Shown here in pieces: positions 33,241-40,454 of a stretch of 51,472 bases of DNA. Position 1 is the first letter of the stretch. Each line of letters begins with the position of its first letter. Location of the stretch: NCBI RefSeq assembly GCF_018861025.1, contig NZ_JAHKQH010000028.1:1-51472 (forward strand), in the 5' to 3' direction. Both the position numbers and the translations under genes were made by a program. A model generated the notes under the pieces. The model worked only from the letters and a program-made list of their open reading frames with translations. It was not told where the DNA came from and did not search any database. This stretch comes from Psychrosphaera sp. B3R10 (GTDB taxonomy: Bacteria > Pseudomonadota > Gammaproteobacteria > Enterobacterales > Alteromonadaceae).

Positions 33241-34241
33241 TTGGCCACTACCTCACGTTGAATTGCAGTCACCAACGAGCTGATTTCTGGGTTGGTTATA
33301 TCTTGATAAAGTTTTTTAACACTCGCTCTAAAGGGAGCTTTGTCGGGGATAATGACGTTAACACCGTGTTTTTTGACTTCACGAAGCGCCATCTCTGTCG
33401 ATTCTTGCCACAATTGTCGTTGAAACTCAGTCGCCGATTTCATCGCTTGTTGAACCCAGCTTTTTTGCGCGGCATTTAGTTGTTGCCATAAGTGGGTACC
33501 TATTATAATAACGTCTGGAATAGAAGTGTGTTCGTCGAGCACATAATATTGGCTGACTTCGTAATGCTTAGAGTAAAAGAAACTTGGCGGATTATTTTCA
33601 GCGCCGTCAACAACTCCTTGTTGCAATGCTGTATAAAGCTCACCCCACGACACCGGAGTCGCAGCCCCGCCCATGGTATTCACCATATTGACGGCACTTT
33701 GACTATTCATGACTCTAATTTTTAGCCCTGCTAAGTCATTGGGAGCTTCAACTTTAGCAGAGGTCGCATAAAAACTTCGGCTGCCAGCGTCAAAATAACC
33801 AAGCCCTTTAATTCGAAACCGTTCTCCCTCAGCAAGTAACGATTCACCTATTGGCCCGTTTAGAATTTGCCAGTAATGTTCTTGATCGGTAAATAAATAG
33901 GGCAGTCCAAAAACTTTCATCTTAGGAACAAAAGCTTCGAGTGAGCTTGCCGAGACCTTGGTCATACCCAAAGTTCCAAATTGGATCAATTCAATGATTT
34001 CACGTTCTGTGCCTAATTGCCCAGCTGGAAATATCTGAACGTTAAGCTGCCCAGCCGATAATTCAAGCAGTTCAGCTTGGAAATGTTTTAACGCTAAATG
34101 TACTGGATGATTAATATCTAGCCCGTGTGCAAGTCTAATGACTTTATTCACTTCCCCTTTATCAGTGCAGCTAGTGGCTCCCCCTATTAGGGTTAGCACT
34201 GTAATTACTCGTACTACATACCTTTTGAAAATTGATCGCAT
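33237..34241 (-). CDS. dctP: TRAP transporter solute-binding lipoprotein
   Basis: A 334-residue protein of the DctP family. The mature part begins RLAHGLDINHPVHLAL, and GLKIRVMNSQSAV contains the Arg that clamps the substrate carboxylate. ALQQGVVDGAENNPP is also typical. The leader MRSIFKRYVVRVITVLTLIG ends in the lipobox GATSC (Cys25), so it is probably a lipoprotein, less usual for DctP in Gram-negative bacteria. GAGGG precedes the ATG. It is the first gene of the minus-strand uronate operon and lies downstream of a GTGG-N5-CCAAT site. A uronic acid is the likely ligand by context. Confidence 0.9.
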   Translation of the reverse strand: MRSIFKRYVVRVITVLTLIGGATSCTDKGEVNKVIRLAHGLDINHPVHLALKHFQAELLELSAGQLNVQIFPAGQLGTEREIIELIQFGTLGMTKVSASSLEAFVPKMKVFGLPYLFTDQEHYWQILNGPIGESLLAEGERFRIKGLGYFDAGSRSFYATSAKVEAPNDLAGLKIRVMNSQSAVNMVNTMGGAATPVSWGELYTALQQGVVDGAENNPPSFFYSKHYEVSQYYVLDEHTSIPDVIIIGTHLWQQLNAAQKSWVQQAMKSATEFQRQLWQESTEMALREVKKHGVNVIIPDKAPFRASVKKLYQDITNPEISSLVTAIQREVVAK

Positions 34242-34320
34242 ACGGCCCTCTAACTTTGAATTTTTGGTAAACCCACTTTTGCCTTCACCTTACAGCAAAC
34301 CAAAAGCGAAACCAAGATTA

Positions 34321-34334
34321 ATTGGTCATGCCAC
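34321..34334 (-). promoter_or_regulatory. Candidate GntR operator A (dctP / regulator)
   Basis: On the minus strand GTGGCATGACCAAT fits the GTGG-N5-CCAAT motif shared by four sites in the window. The 11-bp core TGGCATGACCA is nearly palindromic, as FadR-family operators are. It lies 80 bp before dctP and about 140 bp before the divergent GntR gene. Confidence 0.6.
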
Positions 34335-34474
34335 CTGACCATAATATTACACTGACACTAAAAATTTCAACAACTTTATTGTTTCTCGTGTTATTGTTAG
34401 CGATATTAAGCATTCAATAATTTGTTAGAAACAGCGATATCAAAGCTTCTCAAGTGTTTTAAAGGAAAAGAATT

Positions 34475-35170
34475 GTGGAACTCGAAACCATAAAAATTCA
34501 AAGGTTATACGTTAAGGTGGCCGAACAAATCTCTAGGTTAGTACAGGAAGGTGAACTAAAACCAGGTGATAGACTGCCGTCCGAACGTGAGTTAGCAGAA
34601 AAAATAGGCGTCAGCCGCCCAACAATTCGTGAAGCTATGATCGCCTTGGAAATAGCGGGAATAATAGAGATAAGAACAGGTTCTGGTATTTATGTAGTTG
34701 AGCAAAAACCTGAGTTAGCGCTATCTGACGAAGGGGTTGGCCCGTTTGAGGTTTTAGATACTCGATACATTATAGAAGCCGAAGCTTGCGCCTTAGCCGC
34801 GGCCCGAATTACAGAAGAACAACTTGAAGAATTAAATCAAACCATTAAAGAAATGGAAGAGGAAGAGAAACGCCCAGACGCCTCTGAAAAAGCCGATATG
34901 AAGTTTCATATGTTAATTGCCGAAGCCAGCCAAAACTCAGCGATCAGCGCGATTGTTAAGTGGCTTTGGGAGCTTAGAAATCAGTCAGCATTGAGCAAAG
35001 CATTTATGGCTAGACTACGTGAAGAAGGCATCCATCCTTCTATTAATGAACATAAACGTATTGTCGACGCGCTTGCTAAACGCAACCCAGAAAAAGCTCG
35101 AAACGCAATGAAAGCTCATATCGAAGGTGCTTCGGACGCCGCGGCAACTTACTTTTCTAGTAAAAAATAG
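34475..35170 (+). CDS. FadR-subfamily GntR regulator (UxuR/ExuR-like)
   Basis: A 231-residue protein. The N-terminal winged helix-turn-helix spans about 8-75 with GDRLPSERELAEKIGVSR, PTIREAMIALEIAGIIEIR and GSGIYV. The C-terminal FCD domain (about 90-220) is helical with DTRYIIEAEACALAA, DMKFHMLIA and the HKRIVDAL metal/ligand-binding segment. The start is GTG at 34475 with AGGA upstream. Between the TRAP and uxu operons, it most likely represses uronate genes and is relieved by glucuronate, fructuronate or KDG. The shared 14-bp sites are its probable operators. Confidence 0.88.
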   Translation: MELETIKIQRLYVKVAEQISRLVQEGELKPGDRLPSERELAEKIGVSRPTIREAMIALEIAGIIEIRTGSGIYVVEQKPELALSDEGVGPFEVLDTRYIIEAEACALAAARITEEQLEELNQTIKEMEEEEKRPDASEKADMKFHMLIAEASQNSAISAIVKWLWELRNQSALSKAFMARLREEGIHPSINEHKRIVDALAKRNPEKARNAMKAHIEGASDAAATYFSSKK

Positions 35171-35198
35171 TATATCCCCTCACTATTTCTTCTTTGGT

Positions 35199-35227
35199 AT
35201 AACCACTTAGCATAAGCGAGTGGTTAT
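35199..35227 (+). terminator. Terminator of the GntR gene
   Basis: ATAACCACT pairs with AGTGGTTAT around an 11-base loop, followed by the AT-rich sequence ATATTT. Confidence 0.7.
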
Positions 35228-35345
35228 ATATTTATCTAATATTTTCAAACACTTAAGCCGAAATCATTGTGGTTTTTGTCGTCTATTTAATGAAAATCGA
35301 TATTTCTGTTTGCAAAATTCGACGTACATGTGGTTAAATTGACAG

Positions 35346-35359
35346 GTGGCCTTACCAAT
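35346..35359 (+). promoter_or_regulatory. Candidate GntR operator B (uxuA)
   Basis: GTGGCCTTACCAAT lies 32 bp before the uxuA ATG. It is identical over all 14 bases to site C before the TonB receptor. A weak TTGCAA (35310-35315) with a TAAATT-like -10 sits just upstream, so bound protein would block early transcription. Confidence 0.65.
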
Positions 35360-35390
35360 ATTTAAATTATTACGGTGGAAGTAGAATATT

Positions 35391-36551
35391 ATGAAAGAGA
35401 CATGGCGCTGGTTTGGACCAAACGATTCAATTACTTTAGACATGATAGTGCAAACGGGTGCTTCGGGCATCGTTACTGCTATGCATGAAGTCCCAACGGG
35501 TGAATGCTGGACATATGAAAGCATTGTCGACCGAAAGAAACTAATTGAAGCGTCAGGTCTAGAATGGACAGTGGTAGAAAGCGTACCTGTTCACAATGAT
35601 ATAAAAACACGTACCGGTGATTTTAAGCGGTATATTGAAAACTATAATCAAACATTGATCAATCTCGGTAAGGCCGGGGTCGACACGGTATGTTATAACT
35701 TTATGCCGGTGGTTGACTGGACTCGCACCAATCTAAACTACAAATTGCCCAATAAGAGTTTTGCACTTCGTTTTGAAATGACTGACTTTGTTGCATATGA
35801 CGTATTTGTTTTAAATCGCAAAAATGCCAGAAATGACTACAAACCAGAAGTCATTGCCAAAGCTAAAACTCGACTTAATAATATGAATGCTAAAGAAGTT
35901 GAAGAGCTGGAGAAAAACATTATTGCCGGACTTCCTGGTGGCGAAGGCTCTTATAGTCGCGAGTCAATTTTAATTGCTATCAACGAATTTATTGAATTAG
36001 GGACTGAAGGATTAAGACAGAATCTTTTTTCATTTTTAGAAGAGATCATGCCAACCGCCGAGTCTGCAGGCATTAAAATGTGTATACATCCGGACGATCC
36101 ACCGTTTTCACTATTTGGTTTACCGCGTGTCGTTTCTACTCAATCAGACGCTCAAGCTATTATAGACGCTGTGCCTAGTTCATCAAATGGACTGACATTA
36201 TGTGCCGGTTCTTATGGGGCACGTGGAGATAACGATCTTGTTTGCATGGCCAACGCATTTGCCGAACGCATTTATTTTGTCCACCTTAGAAATGTTATTA
36301 GAGAAGTGGATGGTTCATTTTTTGAATCTGAGCACCTCTGCGGTGACAACGATATGGTTGGATTAATACAAGCCCTTTTGAAAGCCGAAACAACAAGTGG
36401 CAATTCGATCCCAATGAGACCAGATCATGGCCATTTACTCGCAGACGAGATTGGTGCAGAAGGCGTTAAACCTGGTTATTCGTACCAAGGTCGAATGAAA
36501 GGTTTAGCCGAATTACGCGGCGTTATGCACGCGTTAGAACAACTAAAATAA
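35391..36551 (+). CDS. uxuA: Mannonate dehydratase
   Basis: A 386-residue protein that matches UxuA from its first residues (MKETWRWFGPNDSITL) to the end. WTVVESVPVHNDIK, CIHPDDPPFSLFGLPRVVST, FVHLRNV and RPDHGH supply the metal-site residues. It dehydrates D-mannonate to KDG in the cytoplasm. It is the first gene of uxuA-uxaC-uxuB, so its product feeds KdgK of the divergent operon. Confidence 0.96.
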   Translation: MKETWRWFGPNDSITLDMIVQTGASGIVTAMHEVPTGECWTYESIVDRKKLIEASGLEWTVVESVPVHNDIKTRTGDFKRYIENYNQTLINLGKAGVDTVCYNFMPVVDWTRTNLNYKLPNKSFALRFEMTDFVAYDVFVLNRKNARNDYKPEVIAKAKTRLNNMNAKEVEELEKNIIAGLPGGEGSYSRESILIAINEFIELGTEGLRQNLFSFLEEIMPTAESAGIKMCIHPDDPPFSLFGLPRVVSTQSDAQAIIDAVPSSSNGLTLCAGSYGARGDNDLVCMANAFAERIYFVHLRNVIREVDGSFFESEHLCGDNDMVGLIQALLKAETTSGNSIPMRPDHGHLLADEIGAEGVKPGYSYQGRMKGLAELRGVMHALEQLK

Positions 36552-36561
36552 GGTTTGTACC

Positions 36562-37965
36562 ATGGCTTCTTTTTTGCACCCAGACCGATTGTTTTCAAGT
36601 GATGTGACACAACGACAAATTGCCCAGCGCATATATCAGCAAATTAGTGGATTACCCATAATTAGCCCTCATGGGCATACTGATCCAGCTTGGTTTGCAG
36701 AAAATGAAAATTTTTCAAATGCAGCCGAGTTGCTCATTGTCCCCGACCATTACGTGTTCAGAATGTTATATTCGCAGGGGATTTCTTTGTCCGATTTGGG
36801 TGTAGGCCTGGGTCCATTATCGATTGATCAGGCTCAACGTGTTTGGCAAACCTTTGCAGACAAGTATTATTTGTTCCGTGGAACACCCAGTAGTATGTGG
36901 CTAGATTATGTATTTTCAGATATTTTTGATCTTGAAACACCATTATCATCCGCTAACGCCAGTCATTATTTTGATCACATAAACGCTAAGCTAGCGACTG
37001 AAGCCTATAAACCACGCGCCTTATTTGACCGATTTAATATCGAGACATTGGCAACTACTGAGCAACCCCTTGACCAACTGAAGCATCATCAAAAGATTCA
37101 GGAAAGTAGCTGGCAAGGTAATGTCATTACCACATTTAGGCCAGACAACTTTACTGATCCTGAGCACCCAACGTTTGCTAATAGCATGGTTGAACTCGCA
37201 ACCATGTGTAATTCAGAACTAACCACATTTAACGACTATTTAGATGCAATTAGACAACGTAGAGTACACTTTAAATTGCGTGGCGCGACAGCAACGGATC
37301 ATAGTCATCCAACGGCTTTTACCGCTGATCTCGACGAGGCAACAAAAGAACATTTATTTCAGAAAATAAAAACGCTTTCTTTTACGCCTGCAGAAGCTGA
37401 ATTATTCCGTGGCCAAATGATAACGGAAATGGCAACGATGAGTATTGATGACGGGCTAGTTATGCAATTGCACCACGGCTGTTTCCGTAATCATAACCGT
37501 CCATTGTATGAGCAGTTTGGGACAGACAAAGGCGCAGACATTCCTCTGCAAATCGAATTTGTTAAAGCACTGCAACCCTTATTAAGCAAACATGGAAACA
37601 ACCCAAATCTGACCATTATTTTATTTACCTTAGACGAAACAACCTACAGTCGTGAAATTGCACCGTTGGCCGGGCATTATCCCGCCTTAAAAGCTGGACC
37701 AGCTTGGTGGTTCCATGACAGCCCAGAGGGAATGAAGCGTTTTAAAGAGCAAGTAATAGAGTCGGCTGGCTTCTACAATACGGTTGGGTTTAATGACGAC
37801 ACTCGTGCCTTTATGTCTATTCCAGCGCGCCACGACGTGGCCCGCAGAATAGACTGCGCGGCGTTAGCAAAACTAGTGGCCGAACACAGATTAAGAGAAG
37901 ACGAAGCAATTGAAGTTGCCATCGACTTGACCTACAACTTAGTCAAAAAGGCATATAGGTTTTAA
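36562..37965 (+). CDS. uxaC: Glucuronate isomerase
   Basis: A 467-residue protein of the UxaC family. PIISPHGHTDP holds the metal-binding HxH, and PDHYVFRMLYSQGI, HFKLRGATATDHSHP, QLHHGCFRNHN and GFNDDTRAFMSIPARHDVARR are conserved. It converts D-glucuronate to D-fructuronate (and galacturonate to tagaturonate). It starts 11 bases after uxuA. No uxaA or uxaB for the galacturonate branch is present in the window, so glucuronate is the favoured substrate. Confidence 0.96.
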   Translation: MASFLHPDRLFSSDVTQRQIAQRIYQQISGLPIISPHGHTDPAWFAENENFSNAAELLIVPDHYVFRMLYSQGISLSDLGVGLGPLSIDQAQRVWQTFADKYYLFRGTPSSMWLDYVFSDIFDLETPLSSANASHYFDHINAKLATEAYKPRALFDRFNIETLATTEQPLDQLKHHQKIQESSWQGNVITTFRPDNFTDPEHPTFANSMVELATMCNSELTTFNDYLDAIRQRRVHFKLRGATATDHSHPTAFTADLDEATKEHLFQKIKTLSFTPAEAELFRGQMITEMATMSIDDGLVMQLHHGCFRNHNRPLYEQFGTDKGADIPLQIEFVKALQPLLSKHGNNPNLTIILFTLDETTYSREIAPLAGHYPALKAGPAWWFHDSPEGMKRFKEQVIESAGFYNTVGFNDDTRAFMSIPARHDVARRIDCAALAKLVAEHRLREDEAIEVAIDLTYNLVKKAYRF

Positions 37966-37967
37966 TT

Positions 37968-39443
37968 ATGAACCAACTTCTAAATCTTACAACGATGGCC
38001 TTATTACCTAAAGCCGTTGTTCGTCCCAAATATGACTTTGCATCTCGCACGGCGTCAATTGTGCATATTGGGATTGGCGCTTTTCATAAAGCCCATCAAG
38101 CAACCTTTACCGAAGATATGATGGCGCAAACTGATGGTAACTACCGGATAATTGCCGTAAGTCTTCGAAGTGCCGGTATGCGCGACAGCTTAAAAGCACA
38201 GGACTATTTATATACCGCTATTGAAAGATCCAATAAAACGGAACAAGCACGGGTTATTGGCGCACTTCAAGAGGTTTTAGTTGCACCAGAAGATCCACAA
38301 TCTGTTGTTAACGTATTATCAAATGATTCGATAACGGTCGTTACTGCAACAATAACTGAAAAAGGCTATTGTCTTTTACCGGGCAATACTGGACTTGATT
38401 TAGCTCATACCGATATTCAACATGACCTAAACAATCCAAACACCCCAAAAACCATGGTAGGTTTTATTGTTAGGGCTTGCCAAGTTAGACAGCAAAAAAA
38501 CGGTAAAGGTTTTACATTTATCAGTTGCGATAATTTGCCAGACAATAGCAAAATGGCCGGTAAAGCGATTTTAGAATTTGCCCAGAAAATAAATGCCGAC
38601 CTTGCACGTTGGATCAAATCTAATGTCAGTTTTAGCAACAGTATGGTTGACCGGATCGTACCGGCCGTAACCCCAAACGATATTGAAAGTTATACTCTAA
38701 ACAACGGAGTTATCGACAACGCACTAGTGACAAGCGAACCTTTTAGGCAGTGGGTAATAGAAGATAACTTTAATGGTGACCGGCCTCCTTGGGACCTTGC
38801 CGGTGCGTTATTTGTTAAGGATGTCAGCCAGTATGAACGACTAAAACTACGATATCTAAATGGCAGCCACTCAGCATTGGCTTACCTTGGTAAAATTACA
38901 GGCCACCAGTTTATTCATCAAGCAATTGCCAACCCGACATTAAGACGATTAGTTGAAGCATTGATGGCGGACATGAAACGAACTTTGTCATCGTCAATGG
39001 ACTTTAACTTTGACGATTATGGCAATGTCATTATTGACCGCTTCTTGAATGATGAAATTCAATACCAAACTCAGCAAGTTGCAACTGATGGCTCGCAAAA
39101 GTTACCTCAACGGATAATGGCCCCAATGCAGGAATTATTAGCAGACGATTATTTGTCTAAGCCCATGTGCCTCGTTTTAGCGGGTTGGGTACGTTACCTA
39201 TCGGGTATTTCAGAGCTGGGAGAGACTCACGCGGTGTCCGATCCAATGGTACAGCAACTGCAAGGTATATGTGGTGATAAAACATTAACACCGATACAAA
39301 AAATTTATCAACTAATGGAGATTGATGGGTTGTTTCCTGCGGCGATTAAAAACAACACTACCGCTATTGACCAGATAAGCGAATATGTTATTAAAATGAG
39401 CGACGATGGTGTAATTTCAACTATAGATACAGTATTTAGTTAG
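37968..39443 (+). CDS. uxuB: Fructuronate reductase (mannitol dehydrogenase family)
   Basis: A 491-residue polyol-type long-chain dehydrogenase. SIVHIGIGAFHKAHQA is the nucleotide-binding entry, FISCDNLPDNS and VDRIVPAVTPND are family signatures, and LRYLNGSHSALAYLG carries the catalytic Lys-Asn-His area. It reduces D-fructuronate to D-mannonate. It begins two bases after uxaC and ends the operon. Mannitol or tagaturonate dehydrogenase activity is an alternative in the family, but the neighbours favour UxuB. Confidence 0.9.
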   Translation: MNQLLNLTTMALLPKAVVRPKYDFASRTASIVHIGIGAFHKAHQATFTEDMMAQTDGNYRIIAVSLRSAGMRDSLKAQDYLYTAIERSNKTEQARVIGALQEVLVAPEDPQSVVNVLSNDSITVVTATITEKGYCLLPGNTGLDLAHTDIQHDLNNPNTPKTMVGFIVRACQVRQQKNGKGFTFISCDNLPDNSKMAGKAILEFAQKINADLARWIKSNVSFSNSMVDRIVPAVTPNDIESYTLNNGVIDNALVTSEPFRQWVIEDNFNGDRPPWDLAGALFVKDVSQYERLKLRYLNGSHSALAYLGKITGHQFIHQAIANPTLRRLVEALMADMKRTLSSSMDFNFDDYGNVIIDRFLNDEIQYQTQQVATDGSQKLPQRIMAPMQELLADDYLSKPMCLVLAGWVRYLSGISELGETHAVSDPMVQQLQGICGDKTLTPIQKIYQLMEIDGLFPAAIKNNTTAIDQISEYVIKMSDDGVISTIDTVFS

Positions 39444-39488
39444 CGATGCCCTGAGCTCAGTTGTTTAGAAATAGTAATGTTCAAGCCA

Positions 39489-39525
39489 TAAAAAAAGCGG
39501 GAGGTTAAAGACCTCCCGCTATTAT
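39489..39525. terminator. Bidirectional terminator, uxuB / yiaA-like
   Basis: GCGGGAGGT (39497-39505) pairs with ACCTCCCGC (39511-39519) around TAAAG. A run of A before it gives seven T on the minus strand; TATTATT follows on the plus strand. It serves the convergent uxuB and yiaA-like genes. Confidence 0.88.
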
Positions 39526-39531
39526 TAGTCG

Positions 39532-40014
39532 CTAATTTTTAACATCATCATTATCATTTACAACGTCTTGTTCGCCGGTTGATTTTAGTGAGCTATTCGA
39601 TTCGTTGTAATCATTTGCAACAGACACATCTCTTATGTTTTTCTGCACAGTTATAATGGCAAACAAAGCCAAAAAAAATGACATGCCATAGAAGCCTTTT
39701 TCACTTAACAATAAAGTTGCATTTACAAGCCCAATAACGAGTAAGGCGATTGCAGCGGCAAAAGCGATCCAACACATTCCTAAAAAGACTTTTGTTACAG
39801 AGATCCCATCTTGATTATCTCTAATTGTTTTCTGCAGAGTTACAGCTGAAAACATAGCAAGTAGGAATACAGCAAAAATAGTAGCCTTTTTCAATTAACT
39901 CTAACTCTGCATTCCACAAGCCAATCAAATAACCAATGACTCCAATAGCCAACGCGCCTAACGTCCTTAATATATAAGTAGAAGTTGGCCTACCTATGTA
40001 TTGTTAAAATGCAT
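39532..40014 (-). pseudogene. YiaA/YiaB-family inner membrane protein, frameshifted
   Basis: The open part (39894-39532, TTG start) covers only the latter three quarters: [40 protein letters not shown] and ITVQKNIRD. Directly upstream in another minus-strand frame the missing N-terminus is readable as [19 protein letters not shown] followed by [19 protein letters not shown] run of five A at 39874-39878 (T5 on the coding strand) holds one base too many and joins the frames if shortened. Farther upstream a stop interrupts before a plausible ATG at 40014, so a second lesion is likely. The family is a four-helix membrane protein of unknown function. Confidence 0.78.
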
Positions 40015-40454
40015 ATATAGTTTGTCCTTTTTAAGATTTAGGTTAGCTCTAATTGAGAACTCCAGTGTAATTTTGACCACTTTTGAATAATTCTACAAAG
40101 GGGCTTCTATTACGCTAATCAGTGCAAATTTAAATCGAATTACAAAAGTGAAGTCAGCAAATTCATATTTTAAACTAGATGTTTTCTCTATGTTTCCACA
40201 CTATCAACAAACTAACACTACTTTTCCAATCAAATTATCGCTGACAGCTTTTCCGCTTACTAACAGGTTAACAATCTAACGTGAAATTACACTGCTGTTT
40301 GACTAATTTGGGTACTAATAAAACCAGTTAGTTAAAATACAACATATTAAATCCAGCGCAAAAAAAAGCCAGTGAATATCACCGGCTTTGACTTCAACAA
40401 CATAATAAATAGTTCGCCCTATTTTTACGTCTAGGGCCAAGACGGCATGCCTAT
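40015..40454. other. Intergenic region downstream of the TonB receptor gene
   Basis: About 440 bp without a recognisable gene. The only clear element is the TonB receptor terminator at 40365-40389. The rest is AT-rich. Confidence 0.5.
40363..40389 (-). terminator. Terminator of the TonB receptor gene
   Basis: On the minus strand AAAGCCGGTGA and TCACTGGCTTT form a stem with one mismatch, followed by eight T. It lies about 65 bp past the stop codon. Confidence 0.85.
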
